NCBI RefSeq assembly: GCF_018388445.1 | Contig: NZ_CP074405.1 | Location: 1,798,001-1,862,000, forward strand | Direction: 5' to 3' | DNA from: Cellulomonas wangleii | GTDB lineage: Bacteria; Actinomycetota; Actinomycetes; Actinomycetales; Cellulomonadaceae | Length of the DNA: 64,000 nucleotides | Shown here: piece by piece, positions 53,114-62,595 of the stretch | How the letters are laid out: each line of letters opens with the position of its first letter | Numbering within the stretch: position 1 is the first letter of the stretch | The notes under the pieces: generated by a model | What the model was told of the DNA's origin: nothing | Seen by the model: the letters and a program-made list of their open reading frames with translations, nothing else | Databases searched by the model: none | Translations under genes and position numbers: made by a program

Positions 53114-55909
53114 ATGGCCGACGTCGTCCCCCCTGACGGGCACCCGGACCCGGCTGGTGCGCCGGGGTCCGCCGCCGCACCCTACCCGGCGGGTTGGGAG
53201 GCGGACGTCGTCCTGACGGACGGCACCACGACACGGCTGCGCCCGATCCACCCGGACGACGCCGAGGCGCTGCAGGCGTTCCACGTCGCGCAGTCCGAGC
53301 GCTCGACGTACCTGCGGTTCTTCGCGTCCCTCGACCGCCTGCCGGAGCGCGACCTCGAGCGGCTGGTGACCGTGGACCACGTCGACCGGGTGGCGCTCGT
53401 CGCCGTGACCGGGTCGCCCGAGGCGGGTACCCCCGAGCGCATCATCGGCGTCGCGCGGTACGACGTGGTCGAGCCCGAGACCGCCGAGGTGGCGTTCAAC
53501 ATCGCCGACGCCCACCAGGGCAAGGGCCTGGCCTCGGTGCTGCTCGAGCACCTGGCCGCGGCGGCGCGCGAGCGCGGCGTCCGGCACTTCCTCGCCGAGG
53601 TGCTGCCGCAGAACGGGCGCATGATCGCCGTCTTCAAGGAGGCCGGCTACGAGGTGCACCAGCGCACCGAGGACGGCGTCGTGCAGGTGACGTTCGACAT
53701 CGACCCCACCGAGCGCTCGCTGGCCGTCGCCGCGGACCGCGAGCACCGCGCCGAGGCGCGCTCGATGCGTGCGCTGCTCACGGCGCGCTCGGTCGTCGTG
53801 GTGGGACCCGGCCCGGAGCCGGGCCGCGCGCTGACCGCCGGCCAGGCCGAGCGCGTCGTCGCCGGGCTGGCGGGCCAGGCGCGTGCCGGACGGGTGACGG
53901 TGCACGTCGTCGGCGTCGGCGCACCCGAGGGCCTCGACGGGGCGGGGGTCGACGCGGACGGCATGCACCACCACGCGCGGATCGACGACGTGCCGGGGCC
54001 CGTCGAGCTCGCCGTCGTGGCACTGCCGCCCGAGCGCGTGCTGGACGCGGCCCGCCGGCTGGGTGCGCTGGGTGTGCGAGGGCTGGTGCTGCTGTCCGGC
54101 GGGTTCGCCGAGGCGGGCCCGGAGGGACTCGCGCGGCAGCGTCTGCTGGTGGGCGTGGCCCACGGCGCCGGCATGCGCGTGGTCGGCCCGGCCTCGTTCG
54201 GGCTGATCGCGACGCACGACGGCACCCTGCTGGACGTGTCGCTGGCCGCGCGCCCGCCGCGACCGGGGCGCGTCGGGCTGTTCTGCCAGTCGGCCCCCCT
54301 GGCCGTCACGCTGCTGGGTGCGGTCGAGCGCCGTGGCCTGGGGCTCGCCCAGCTGGTCTCCGCCGGCCACCGTGCCGACGTGTCCGGCAACGACCTCATG
54401 CAGTTCTGGGGCGAGGACGACGGCACCGACGTCGTGGCCCTGTACCTGGAGTCGATCGGCAACCCCCGCAAGTTCTCGCGCATCGCCCGCCGGCTCGCGG
54501 CGCACAAGCCGGTGGTCGTCCTCACGGCCGGCCGCTCGGGTCACGTCGCGCCCCCGGGTCACGCCGTGCGTCCGACGCGTGCCCCCCGTCGGACCCTGGA
54601 GGAGGTGCTGCGCCAGTCCGGCGTGATCCGGGTCGACAACGTCCACCAGATGCTCGACGTCGTCCAGCTCCTGGCCCACCAGCCCCTGCCCCGCGGGCGG
54701 CGCACCGCGGTGCTCGCGACCTCCACGGGGGTGGCGGCCCTGGTCGCGGAGGCGGCCGCCGCCGCCGGCCTGGTCGTGACCGACCGGGTCGAGCTGCTCG
54801 CCGAGGACGCGTCACCGGACGAGGTGCACGACGCCGTGGAGCGCGTCTACGGCGACCCCGACGTGGACGTCGTGATCGTCCTGCGCATCCCGACCCTCGG
54901 GGTGCCGGACGCGGTCCTGCCCGGGGAGGTCGCCCGCGCCGCGGCCCGCACCGGCAAGGCGACCGTCGCGTGCATCCACGGCCTGCACGGCGTGACGCCC
55001 GACCTGACGGCCACCGCGGAGGGCGGTCGCGCGTGGACCGTGCCCGCGTACGCGGCACCCGAGGACGCCGCGCTCGCCCTCGGCCGGGCCGCGTGCTACG
55101 CCGCGTGGCGCGCCGCCGACCGGGGGCACCCGGTGCGGCCCGCGGGCGTCGACACCCGCGCGGCCGCCCGCCTGGTGGCGCGGCTGCTGGCCGCGTCCGG
55201 TGCCACCGACGGCTCCCCGCTGGCGCTCGACCCGGCCCAGACCGCCGAGCTGCTGGCCGCCGCCGGGGTCCACGTGTGGCCGTCGGTGCGCGTGCGCGAC
55301 GCGGACGAGGCGGTCGCCGCCGCCGAGGCGCTCGGGTGGCCCGTCGCGCTCAAGACCACCGTGCCCGCGCTGCGCCACCGTGCCGACCTCGGGGGTGTGC
55401 GGCTCGACGTCGCCGACGCGGCCGAGCTGCGTGCGGACGTCGCGGGCATCCTCGCGCTCGCGGACGCCCACGACCCCGGACCCGGCGTGCCGCCCCTGGA
55501 GGTCCAGGCGATGGCACCGCACGGCGTCGCGTGCGTGGTGCGGTCCGCCGAGGACCCGCTGTTCGGGCCCGTCATCAGCCTCGGCGTGGCGGGGGACGCG
55601 GCCGACCTCCTCGGCGACGTGGCGTACCGGGTGCCGCCGCTGACGGACGTCGACGTCGCCGAGCTCGTGCGGACGCCCCGTGCGGCGCCCCGGCTCTTCG
55701 GGTACCGCGGGCTGCCGGCCCTCGACGTGGCGGCGCTGGAGGACCTGGTCGCCCGGGTGTCCGTGCTCGCCGACGCCCTGCCCGACGTGCGGTCCCTCGA
55801 GCTCAACCCGGTGGTCGTCTCGCCGCACGGGCTCGCCGTGCTCGGCGCGTACGTCACGGTGGCACCGGCCGACCGCGCCGACGCCGCCCGCCGGCTGGCG
55901 CGGCCGTGA
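53114..55909 (+). CDS. GNAT acetyltransferase fused to ADP-forming acyl-CoA synthetase-like module
   Basis: A 931-residue fusion like actinobacterial Pat-type protein lysine acetyltransferases. Residues about 25-195 are a GNAT domain ([12 protein letters not shown], then the acetyl-CoA loop [13 protein letters not shown]). The rest resembles an NDP-forming acyl-CoA synthetase: a CoA-binding Rossmann part (about 215-350), a succinyl-CoA-ligase-like part ([16 protein letters not shown] at about 425-440) and an ATP-grasp part (about 700-925, with [21 protein letters not shown] and SLELNPVVV). In PatZ-type proteins the synthetase part is inactive and serves regulation; whether that is so here cannot be read from sequence alone. 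It may control acetyl-CoA synthetase by acetylation. Confidence 0.9.
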   Translation: MADVVPPDGHPDPAGAPGSAAAPYPAGWEADVVLTDGTTTRLRPIHPDDAEALQAFHVAQSERSTYLRFFASLDRLPERDLERLVTVDHVDRVALVAVTGSPEAGTPERIIGVARYDVVEPETAEVAFNIADAHQGKGLASVLLEHLAAAARERGVRHFLAEVLPQNGRMIAVFKEAGYEVHQRTEDGVVQVTFDIDPTERSLAVAADREHRAEARSMRALLTARSVVVVGPGPEPGRALTAGQAERVVAGLAGQARAGRVTVHVVGVGAPEGLDGAGVDADGMHHHARIDDVPGPVELAVVALPPERVLDAARRLGALGVRGLVLLSGGFAEAGPEGLARQRLLVGVAHGAGMRVVGPASFGLIATHDGTLLDVSLAARPPRPGRVGLFCQSAPLAVTLLGAVERRGLGLAQLVSAGHRADVSGNDLMQFWGEDDGTDVVALYLESIGNPRKFSRIARRLAAHKPVVVLTAGRSGHVAPPGHAVRPTRAPRRTLEEVLRQSGVIRVDNVHQMLDVVQLLAHQPLPRGRRTAVLATSTGVAALVAEAAAAAGLVVTDRVELLAEDASPDEVHDAVERVYGDPDVDVVIVLRIPTLGVPDAVLPGEVARAAARTGKATVACIHGLHGVTPDLTATAEGGRAWTVPAYAAPEDAALALGRAACYAAWRAADRGHPVRPAGVDTRAAARLVARLLAASGATDGSPLALDPAQTAELLAAAGVHVWPSVRVRDADEAVAAAEALGWPVALKTTVPALRHRADLGGVRLDVADAAELRADVAGILALADAHDPGPGVPPLEVQAMAPHGVACVVRSAEDPLFGPVISLGVAGDAADLLGDVAYRVPPLTDVDVAELVRTPRAAPRLFGYRGLPALDVAALEDLVARVSVLADALPDVRSLELNPVVVSPHGLAVLGAYVTVAPADRADAARRLARP

Positions 55910-55986
55910 GCCCGTCCGGGCGACGTCCCTGGCGCGCCGGTCACCGGCGGACCGGGCCTCTCGCGCGGGGATGGGAGGATGGTGGC

Positions 55987-56559
55987 GTGCCTGCACTCTC
56001 CACCGCGCTGCGTGACGACCTGCACCGTGCCGGGTACTACCCGGAGCTCGTCGGCGAGGTTCTCGAGCTCGCCCTGGCCGGCGAGGACGCCGTCGCCCAC
56101 CTGGTCCACCCCGAGACGACGTTCGACGGTGCGGAGGTGCGACGGCACGTCACCGTGCTCGTGCTGACCGCGACCCGGTTCGTCGTCACCCACGTCGACG
56201 ACCACCCCGCCGACTCCGAGCACCCGTCGGCCAGCGCCCAGGCGACGACCGAGGCGGTGCCGCTGCGCGAGCTGCGCTCGGTGGCCTTCACGCACGTCAT
56301 GAACGACCCGCAGCAGCACCGTGCCGGCGACGGCGCCTCGGAGCTCACACTGGCGATCGGCTGGGGCGCGGTGTCCCGCGTCGACCTGGAGCCCGCGTCC
56401 TGCGGTGACCCCCAGTGCGACGCCGACCACGGCATGAGCGGCTCGATCACCCCCGACGACGTCGTGGTGCGGGTGAGCGCCGCGGCGGAGGGGCGCGAGG
56501 CGGTGCTCGCCGCGATGCGGTTCGGGCGCACGCTCTCGGCGGCGACGACCCAGCGGTGA
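55987..56559 (+). CDS. DUF5998 conserved protein
   Basis: A 190-residue actinobacterial protein that I match to DUF5998 from its context and the run ALRDDLHRAGYYPELV. It is a soluble alpha/beta protein with RHVTVLVLTATRFVVTHVDDH and a small Cys/His cluster, CGDPQCDADHG, possibly a metal site. GTG 55987 follows GAGGAT by 6 nt (weak leaderless pattern). Its stop overlaps the phosphodiesterase gene by 4 nt, a conserved pairing whose purpose is unknown. Confidence 0.8.
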   Translation: MPALSTALRDDLHRAGYYPELVGEVLELALAGEDAVAHLVHPETTFDGAEVRRHVTVLVLTATRFVVTHVDDHPADSEHPSASAQATTEAVPLRELRSVAFTHVMNDPQQHRAGDGASELTLAIGWGAVSRVDLEPASCGDPQCDADHGMSGSITPDDVVVRVSAAAEGREAVLAAMRFGRTLSAATTQR

Positions 56560-57722
56560 GCGTGTCCGCGCGCGCTGGGGCGCTGCCGCACCCCGACGAG
56601 CTGCTGACCCCGGGCGACGGTCCGGCGCTGCGGCACGTGCTGCCCGCGGTGGCGGCCGCGCTGGGGGTCGACGTGGCCGGCGGCGAGCCCGGCCGGGCGC
56701 TGCTGGGGCTGCCGGCCGCGACGCGCGCCTGCGTGGTGCTGGTGGACGGGCTGGGTCACCTCAACCTCGCCGAGCGCGGTGGGCACGCGCCGTTCCTCCG
56801 CTCGCTGCTCGCCTCCTCGCAGCCGCTGCTCAGCACGTTCCCCTCGACCACGGCGACGGCGGTCGCCGCGTTCGGCACCGGGTGCGGCCCGGGCCGCACC
56901 GCGATGCTCGGCTACACCGTGCGGGTGCCCGAGACGGGCCGGCTCGGCAACCTCGTGTCCTGGGCCGACATGCCGCCCGCCGAGCGCTGGCAGCCGCACC
57001 CCACGGTGTTCGAGCAGCTGGCTGCCGCCGGCGTGCGTGTCACCAGCGTCGGACCGGCCCGGTTCCAGGGCTCGGGACTCACCGGGGCTGCCCTGCGCGG
57101 TGCGCGGTACGCGGCCGCGGAGTCGCTGGACGGCCGCGTCGACGCGGTGGTGCGGGCGCTGCGCGAACCCGGGCTCGCCTACCTGTACTGGCACGACGTC
57201 GACAAGACCGGCCACCACCACGGCTGGGGTTCCTGGCAGTGGGGTGAGGCGCTCGCGGAGCTCGACGCCGAGCTGGGGCGCCTGGCGCGCTCGCTGCCCC
57301 GCGACACCCTCCTGGTCGTCACCGCCGACCACGGGATGGTGGACGTCGACCCGGCGCGTCGGCGCGACGTGGGCACGGACCCGGTGCTGGGTGCGGACGT
57401 GGTGACCACGGGGGGAGAGCCCCGCGCGCTGCACCTGCACGTCGCCGACGGCGTCGACCCCGGTGTCGTCGCCGCCCGCTGGCGCGACGAGCTGGGCGAC
57501 GACGCGGTCGTGCGCACGCGTGACGAGGCGGTCGCGGCCGGGTGGTTCGGGCCGGTCGAGCCGCGGGTGCTCCCCGTGGTCGGGGACGTGGTCGTCGCGA
57601 TGACGGGGGCCGCGACGGTGGTCGACTCCCGCACGCAGACGCCGGCGTCCATGGCCCTGGTGGGCGTGCACGGGTCGCTGACGGCCCGGGAGATGCTCGT
57701 GCCGCTGCTGGTGCACCGGTGA
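56556..57722 (+). CDS. Alkaline phosphatase-superfamily phosphodiesterase
   Basis: A 388-residue enzyme of the nucleotide pyrophosphatase/phosphodiesterase group. The first metal Asp is in CVVLVDGLGHLNL and the nucleophile Thr is in the FPSTTATA segment. YWHDVDKTGHHHGWGS and VVTADHGMVDVD supply the other metal ligands. There is no signal peptide, so it is cytoplasmic. It overlaps the DUF5998 gene by 4 nt and is followed after 31 nt by thymidine kinase. A nucleotide substrate is plausible, not shown. Confidence 0.9.
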   Translation: MSVSARAGALPHPDELLTPGDGPALRHVLPAVAAALGVDVAGGEPGRALLGLPAATRACVVLVDGLGHLNLAERGGHAPFLRSLLASSQPLLSTFPSTTATAVAAFGTGCGPGRTAMLGYTVRVPETGRLGNLVSWADMPPAERWQPHPTVFEQLAAAGVRVTSVGPARFQGSGLTGAALRGARYAAAESLDGRVDAVVRALREPGLAYLYWHDVDKTGHHHGWGSWQWGEALAELDAELGRLARSLPRDTLLVVTADHGMVDVDPARRRDVGTDPVLGADVVTTGGEPRALHLHVADGVDPGVVAARWRDELGDDAVVRTRDEAVAAGWFGPVEPRVLPVVGDVVVAMTGAATVVDSRTQTPASMALVGVHGSLTAREMLVPLLVHR

Positions 57723-57753
57723 GCGGGCGACCTGTGCCGGGGAGGGGCTGACC

Positions 57754-58434
57754 GTGGCCGAGCTGGTGTTCTTCTCGGGGACGATGGACTGCGGCAAGTC
57801 GACGCTCGCCCTGCAGATGCACCACAACCACGCCGCACGCGGGCGTGACGGTGTGCTGTTCACGCGGCAGGACCGCGCGGGCAACGCCATGATCTCCTCG
57901 CGGCTCGGTCTGCAGCGCCGGGCGGACGAGGTGGACGACACGACCGACTTCTGGGCCGAGGTCGTGACCCGGCGCACGCGCGGCCGGCCGGTCGACTACC
58001 TCATCGCGGACGAGGCGCAGTTCTACACCGCCGTGCAGGTCGAGCAGCTGGCCCGCGTCGTCGACGAGCTGTCCGCCGACGTCTACGCCTTCGGCATCAC
58101 GACGGACTTCCGTGCCCGGCTGTTCCCGGGGTCCGCGCGCCTCGTCGAGCTGGCCGACCGGGTGGAGGTGCTCCAGGTCCGGGCCCTGTGCTGGTGCGGG
58201 GCACGGGCCACCCACAACGCGCGCACCCTGGACGGTGTCATGGTGGTCGAGGGTGACCAGGTCGTCGTCGGCGACGTCGCGGGCGGCGCCGGTGAGGTGG
58301 CCTACGAGGTCCTGTGCCGTCGTCACCACGTGCGGCGGATGACCGCGCGCGTGGCCCGCGCCACCGGTCCGTCCGCGCAGACCCTGCTCTTCGACGACGA
58401 CGCGGGCGACCGCCGGGGCGGCACCGCTCCCTGA
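57754..58434 (+). CDS. tdk: Thymidine kinase (type II)
   Basis: Salvages thymidine to dTMP. 226 residues. Walker A GTMDCGKST at 9-17, catalytic Glu87 in IADEAQF, the YAFGITTDFRARLFPGS lasso region with GITTDF in place of the more usual GLRTDF, and a zinc site from C146 and C148 (CWCG) and C188/H191 (CRRHH). The C-terminus has a 30-residue variable tail. GTG 57754 follows GGGGAGGGGCTGACC. Confidence 0.95.
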   Translation: MAELVFFSGTMDCGKSTLALQMHHNHAARGRDGVLFTRQDRAGNAMISSRLGLQRRADEVDDTTDFWAEVVTRRTRGRPVDYLIADEAQFYTAVQVEQLARVVDELSADVYAFGITTDFRARLFPGSARLVELADRVEVLQVRALCWCGARATHNARTLDGVMVVEGDQVVVGDVAGGAGEVAYEVLCRRHHVRRMTARVARATGPSAQTLLFDDDAGDRRGGTAP

Positions 58435-58483
58435 GCGGGCGCGGTTCCGCGCGGGGGCGCTGGCGAGGCGTGGCTCGTCCGCG

Positions 58484-58525
58484 CGACGCCGCTACACCGT
58501 CACGACGCCGCTACACCGTCGCGAC
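58484..58525. repeat. Short 19-nt-period tandem repeat
   Basis: The 18-nt unit CGACGCCGCTACACCGTC occurs at 58484-58501 and 58503-58520, each followed by one spacer base and then CGACG again. It lies in the 96-nt gap between the convergent tdk and sepH genes. Confidence 0.8.
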
Positions 58526-58530
58526 GAGCC

Positions 58531-59646
58531 TCACTCCGGCTTGGCGCCGAAGACGATCTCGTCCCAGCTGGGGACCTTGGCGCGCGGGCGCCGGGAGCGT
58601 CGCTCACCGGCACCCGGTCGCGTCTCCGCGGCGTCGTCCGGGGCGGACGGCTCCGGGCCGGACGACTTCGGGGCGGACGGCTCCGGGGCGGACGGCTTCG
58701 GGGCGGACGACTTCGGGGCGGGTGCCGCCGGGACCGCGCCCGTCGGCGGAGCCGTCCGCTCGCCGCGGGGTGGTGTCAGGACGACCGCCTCGCGTGCCGG
58801 GTCGGCGTCCCGGGGGTGCGCGCCGGGAGCGCTCGCCTCGTCGACCGTGCCGGCCCCGCCGGGGCCGGCGGTGAAGTCGAACGCGTGCTGCGGGCCGAAG
58901 CCCTCGAACTCCTCGTCGTCGCCGTCGAGCTCCAGGGGCTGGCGGACGCCGCGGCGCGTGCGCAGCTCGTCGAGCAGCACGTGCGTGGGCTCGGGCTCCT
59001 CGGCGGTCAGCTCGCCCATCGCCTCGAGGTCGAACACCACGTCCCGCACGGCCGCCAGGTGCCGCCGCGACACGGGCTCGTCGATCTCCGTCTCGGAGAG
59101 CCAGCGCGCCTCGTCGTCGTCGGCGACGACGGCGCGCCGCACCGGGTCGTACGTCCAGCGGGCGGTGCGCGGACCGTCCTCGACGACGAACCGTGCCGCC
59201 ACGGTCCAGGGGCCCGTGCCCTCGCGCGCGGCGTCCCACGCCAGCGACCCGACGTCCACGCCGCGCGCCGCGAGGCGGTCCGTGACGAGGTCGCCGAGCA
59301 GGGGGGCGCCCGAGTCGCGCCCGACGCGCGTGCCGCGCGCCTGTTCCGCGACGTACTCGCGCTCGGCCAGGACGGGACCCTCGTAGCGGCGCACGGACTC
59401 GACGGGCACGCCCGCGGCGTCGGCGACCTCCTGCGCGGTGGCGCCGGCCCGGATCCGCGACTGGATCTCGCGAGGGCTCAGCGATCCGGCCTGCTCGGCG
59501 CGCAGCTGCTCCAGCTGCGGACGGTCGCGGCGCACCGCGGCCCGCAGCGGGTCGTCGATGCGCAGGCGGAAGCGCTGCCCGTCGGGCGCGACGACGACGA
59601 GGTGCTCGCCGTCCTCGTGCAGACCGACCAGCTCCAGCTCACCCAT
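58531..59646 (-). CDS. sepH: Septation protein SepH
   Basis: SepH binds FtsZ and promotes cell division in Streptomyces and mycobacteria. 371 residues. The N-terminal domain begins MGELELVGLHEDGEHLVV (read in part) and includes a helix-turn-helix-like segment, LSPREIQSRIRAGATAQEVADAAG (in parts), used for FtsZ binding. The C-terminus ends KVPSWDEIVFGAKPE, the family signature. Between them lies a disordered linker with PKSSAPKPSAPEPSAP-type repeats encoded by 15-nt DNA repeats at about 58647-58720. ATG 59646 has GGGAGG upstream. Confidence 0.95.
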   Translation of the reverse strand: MGELELVGLHEDGEHLVVVAPDGQRFRLRIDDPLRAAVRRDRPQLEQLRAEQAGSLSPREIQSRIRAGATAQEVADAAGVPVESVRRYEGPVLAEREYVAEQARGTRVGRDSGAPLLGDLVTDRLAARGVDVGSLAWDAAREGTGPWTVAARFVVEDGPRTARWTYDPVRRAVVADDDEARWLSETEIDEPVSRRHLAAVRDVVFDLEAMGELTAEEPEPTHVLLDELRTRRGVRQPLELDGDDEEFEGFGPQHAFDFTAGPGGAGTVDEASAPGAHPRDADPAREAVVLTPPRGERTAPPTGAVPAAPAPKSSAPKPSAPEPSAPKSSGPEPSAPDDAAETRPGAGERRSRRPRAKVPSWDEIVFGAKPE

Positions 59647-59780
59647 ACGACCTCCCCGGGCTCCAGGAGGGAGCCTGCCACCTCCGGGCGCCGAACGCGC
59701 GCACCCGGGCCGGTGTGCCGCCGCATCCGGCACGTGACGTGCGTCGCGCCCGCCCCCGACGCCTGCGCGAGGATGGGGGC

Positions 59781-60425
59781 GTGATGCCCGAGCTGCTGGC
59801 CCAACCGCTGCTGGAGGTCGCCGGCGTCTTCGTCGGCGCCATGTCCGGCGCGCTGGCGGCTGTGCGCAAGCAGTTCGACATCTTCGGCATCCTCGTGCTC
59901 GCCTGGGCGGCCGGCCTCGGCGGCGGTGTGCTGCGTGACGTCCTGATCGGTGCGGTGCCCCCGGTCGGCATCAGCGACCTGCGCCTCATGGCTGCCGCGC
60001 TCGCCGGCGGGCTCGTCATGTACTTCGGGCACCCGAGGCTCGAGCGCGCCCGGCGCGTCATCAACGTCCTGGACGCCGGCGCCCTGGCGCTCTTCACGGT
60101 CGTCGGGACGCTGAAGGGCCTGGAGTACGGGACCACCGCACTGGCCGCCGTCGTGGTGGGCGTGCTCACCGGTGTCGGGGGCGGCATGCTGCGCGACCTC
60201 CTCACGGGCGAGGTGCCCGTCGTGCTGCACCACCGGCAGCTCTACGCGGTGCCGGCCCTGCTGGGGTCCGTCGCGGTGGTCGCGCTGTGGCACGTGGAGT
60301 GGGCCGGCGGCCTCGGCCTCGGCGCCGTCGCCGCGGGCGTCTTCGTGCTGCGCGTCGCCGCGCTGCGCTTCCGCCTCAACGCGCCGGGACCGTGGCGCGG
60401 GAGCGGGTCGGGCGGCGCCGGCTGA
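59781..60425 (+). CDS. UPF0126 / TRIC-like membrane protein
   Basis: A 214-residue polytopic membrane protein of the UPF0126 (YicG) group, relatives of which form cation channels or transport glycine. Two homologous halves are visible, each with GG-rich hairpin motifs: GLGGGVLRDVLIGAVPP at about 50-66 and GVGGGMLRDLLTGEVP at about 133-148. About seven hydrophobic segments. GTG 59781 follows GAGGAT by 6 nt; ATG 59784 is the alternative. Confidence 0.9.
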   Translation: MMPELLAQPLLEVAGVFVGAMSGALAAVRKQFDIFGILVLAWAAGLGGGVLRDVLIGAVPPVGISDLRLMAAALAGGLVMYFGHPRLERARRVINVLDAGALALFTVVGTLKGLEYGTTALAAVVVGVLTGVGGGMLRDLLTGEVPVVLHHRQLYAVPALLGSVAVVALWHVEWAGGLGLGAVAAGVFVLRVAALRFRLNAPGPWRGSGSGGAG

Positions 60426-60490
60426 CGCGGGGCCGCGCCGACCCCGCGTCCGCCGCGGGGGCGCGCGGCCGGCTGCGGCAGGATGGCGGG

Positions 60491-61381
60491 GTGAGCACTC
60501 CCTCCGCGGAACCGTCCGCCCAGCTCGTCGCCGAGCTCGTCGCCGTCGCCCGGCAGGTCGCCGTCGCTGCGGGCCGGCTGGTCCACGACGGCCGGCCCGA
60601 GACCGTCGGGGTGGCGGCGACCAAGTCGAGCGCCGTCGACGTCGTCACCGCCATGGACCTGGCCAGCGAGGAGCTCGTGCGTGCCGAGCTCGCCCGGCTG
60701 CGGCCCGCCGACGGCATCCTCGGGGAGGAGGGCGGTCACGTGCCCGGCACCTCGGGTGTCACGTGGGTGGTCGACCCCATCGACGGCACCGTGAACTACC
60801 TCTACGGGCTGCCCGCGTACGCCGTGAGCGTCGCCGCGGTCGTCGGTGAGCCTGCCCCGGGCGCGTGGACCGTCCTCGCGGGCTGCGTGCACGCACCGGC
60901 GACGGGGGAGACGTGGACCGCGGGACGCGGCCAGGGCGCCCACCTCGACGGGCGGCCGCTGACCGTGGCTCCGGCACCGCCGCTGGACCGGTGCCTGCTC
61001 GGCACCGGGTTCGGGTACGTCGCCGAGCGGCGCCGCGCCCAGGCCCGTGTGCTGGCGGACCTGCTTCCCCGGGTGCGTGACGTGCGTCGCGCCGGGGCCG
61101 CCGCCATCGACCTGTGCCAGGTCGCCACGGGCCGGCTCGACCTGTACTACGAGCGCGGGCTGCAGCCCTGGGACCTGGCGGCCGCCGGTCTGGTGGTGGC
61201 GGAGGCCGGGGGTGTCGTGACGGGCCTGCGCGGCCGTGCGGCCGGGCCGGACATGGTGGTCGCGGGCGCGGCGGAACGCGTCGCGGAGCTCGTCGCGCTG
61301 CTCGAGGAGCTGCACGCGGACGCCCCCGACTCGCCGTCCCGCGAGGGTGTGTGCGACCGTGGTCACGGTGGTCCGCGATAG
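60491..61381 (+). CDS. Inositol monophosphatase family protein
   Basis: A 296-residue Mg2+/Li+-type phosphatase. GEEGGH near residue 78, DPIDGTVNYLYG at 95-106 and WDLAAAGLVVAEAGG in the C-terminal half are the three metal-site motifs. Likely substrates are inositol-1-phosphate, histidinol phosphate or similar; the family does not fix this. GTG 60491 follows CAGGAT by 6 nt. The C-terminal 25 residues are variable. Confidence 0.92.
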   Translation: MSTPSAEPSAQLVAELVAVARQVAVAAGRLVHDGRPETVGVAATKSSAVDVVTAMDLASEELVRAELARLRPADGILGEEGGHVPGTSGVTWVVDPIDGTVNYLYGLPAYAVSVAAVVGEPAPGAWTVLAGCVHAPATGETWTAGRGQGAHLDGRPLTVAPAPPLDRCLLGTGFGYVAERRRAQARVLADLLPRVRDVRRAGAAAIDLCQVATGRLDLYYERGLQPWDLAAAGLVVAEAGGVVTGLRGRAAGPDMVVAGAAERVAELVALLEELHADAPDSPSREGVCDRGHGGPR

Positions 61382-61559
61382 CGGTCTGACCTGCGGCGAC
61401 GATGCCCGGTGAGTGGTGCGCGTCACGTCCGCGGACATGGGCACGTGTCCTTGTTCGCATCCAGGCCGGAAGTGATGCAGAATCCGACCCGCGCGGGGAA
61501 CAAAACGCTGACGTGGCGCCTTGATCCCGCGTACCACGACCACTGCTGCAGAAGACGGA

Positions 61560-61574
61560 GTGTGACGCTCACAC
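61560..61574 (+). promoter_or_regulatory. Perfect hairpin abutting the DUF4193 start codon
   Basis: GTGTGA (61560-61565), CGC, TCACAC (61569-61574): 6-bp arms and a 3-nt loop ending directly before ATG 61575 and overlapping the GGAG ribosome binding site (61557-61560). It could mask initiation in RNA or be a protein-binding site in DNA. Confidence 0.5.
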
Positions 61575-61874
61575 ATGGCAACCGACTACGACGCCCCGCG
61601 CAAGACCGAGGAGGACCTGAGCGAGGACTCGCTCCAGGAGCTCCAGGCTCGGCGCTCCGACAAGAACTCGGGCGTGGTGGACGAGGACGAGACGGAGGCT
61701 GCCGAGGGCTTCGAGCTGCCCGGCGCCGACCTGTCCGGCGAGGAGCTCTCCGTCCGCGTCCTTCCCCGCCAGGCAGACGAGTTCACGTGCTCGAAGTGCT
61801 TCCTGGTGCACCACCGCAGTCAGCTCGCCTACGAGCGCGACGGCATGCCCGTCTGCTCGGAGTGCGCCGCCTGA
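61575..61874 (+). CDS. DUF4193 zinc-ribbon-like protein
   Basis: A 99-residue actinobacterial protein of the DUF4193 type. The first 65 residues are acidic and charged ([18 protein letters not shown]). The C-terminus has a likely zinc ribbon, CSKC...CSEC, around [17 protein letters not shown]. Function unknown; abundant and conserved in the phylum, so a basic role is likely. A 193-nt intergenic region upstream contains GGAACAAAACGC and other AT-richer stretches but no clear -35/-10 pair. A bidirectional hairpin follows. Confidence 0.9.
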   Translation: MATDYDAPRKTEEDLSEDSLQELQARRSDKNSGVVDEDETEAAEGFELPGADLSGEELSVRVLPRQADEFTCSKCFLVHHRSQLAYERDGMPVCSECAA

Positions 61875-61897
61875 CGACGCGCCTCGCCGACGACCGA

Positions 61898-61929
61898 CCG
61901 GCCGGTCACCCCTCGGGGTGGCCGGCCGG
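61898..61929. terminator. Hairpin between DUF4193 and DUF3093
   Basis: CCGGCCGGTCACCCC (61898-61912) pairs with GGGGTGGCCGGCCGG (61915-61929) over 15 positions with one G-U, loop TC. Its right arm lies inside the end of the convergent DUF3093 gene. Confidence 0.7.
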
Positions 61930-62451
61930 CGTCGTCCCGGGGGTCTGGACCGGCTGTGCGCCGGACGCGAGCAGCGCGGCCACGAGCCGGTCGGGGCGCC
62001 GCGTCGAGACGATCCAGTACGGGGTCGGGTCCTGCGGGTCCACGACCTCGACGCGCACCGCGGTGCCGATCCACGACCGCAGGCACACGTACGCGCGGGC
62101 GTCGAGCGCCGGCCCGAGCTCGGTGCGCAGCGCGGCACGGTCGAGCACCCGGGGTGCGGCCAGCACGTCGACCGGGATCCGCGCGGAGCCCGCCTGCAGC
62201 GTGCCCTGCGCGACCCGGACGAGGGGGGTGGTGAGCACCGCGCCCGCCAGCCCGGCGCCCAGCGCGAGCAGGCCCGCCGCGAGGGCGAGCCGCGTGTCGA
62301 CGGGCACGAACGCGATGCCGAGCACGACGGCGAACGCGACGACCGCGACCCAGCCCAGCGGCCCGGGCCACAGCTGCTCGCGGAACCCGGGGACGCCGTC
62401 GGCGGTGCCGGACGGCTCGGGGGGCGTGCCGGGGGCGGGTGCGGTGGTCAT
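61906..62451 (-). CDS. DUF3093 membrane protein
   Basis: A 181-residue DUF3093-type protein. Two membrane segments, [18 protein letters not shown] and [18 protein letters not shown], follow a Pro/Thr-rich N-terminus. The rest is a soluble domain with [16 protein letters not shown] and [17 protein letters not shown], which is the conserved core. It is usually found beside dut and DUF4193 in actinobacteria. Role unknown. Confidence 0.87.
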   Translation of the reverse strand: MTTAPAPGTPPEPSGTADGVPGFREQLWPGPLGWVAVVAFAVVLGIAFVPVDTRLALAAGLLALGAGLAGAVLTTPLVRVAQGTLQAGSARIPVDVLAAPRVLDRAALRTELGPALDARAYVCLRSWIGTAVRVEVVDPQDPTPYWIVSTRRPDRLVAALLASGAQPVQTPGTTPAGHPEG

Positions 62452-62581
62452 GCGCCCAGGATCTCATCGCGGGCGACACCCGCGCGGTGCGAGGCGCTCG
62501 CGTCGCGGGCCGCACGGCGCCGCCCGGTCGGGTCGACGGGCGGCCGGGCCGGGGTGTGGCGCGGGTCGCGCGCGCCCACGG

Positions 62582-62587
62582 TAGGGT
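62582..62587 (+). promoter_or_regulatory. -10 element TAGGGT for leaderless dut
   Basis: TAGGGT ends 8 nt before GTG 62596. Confidence 0.65.
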
Positions 62588-62595
62588 CGGCCCCC

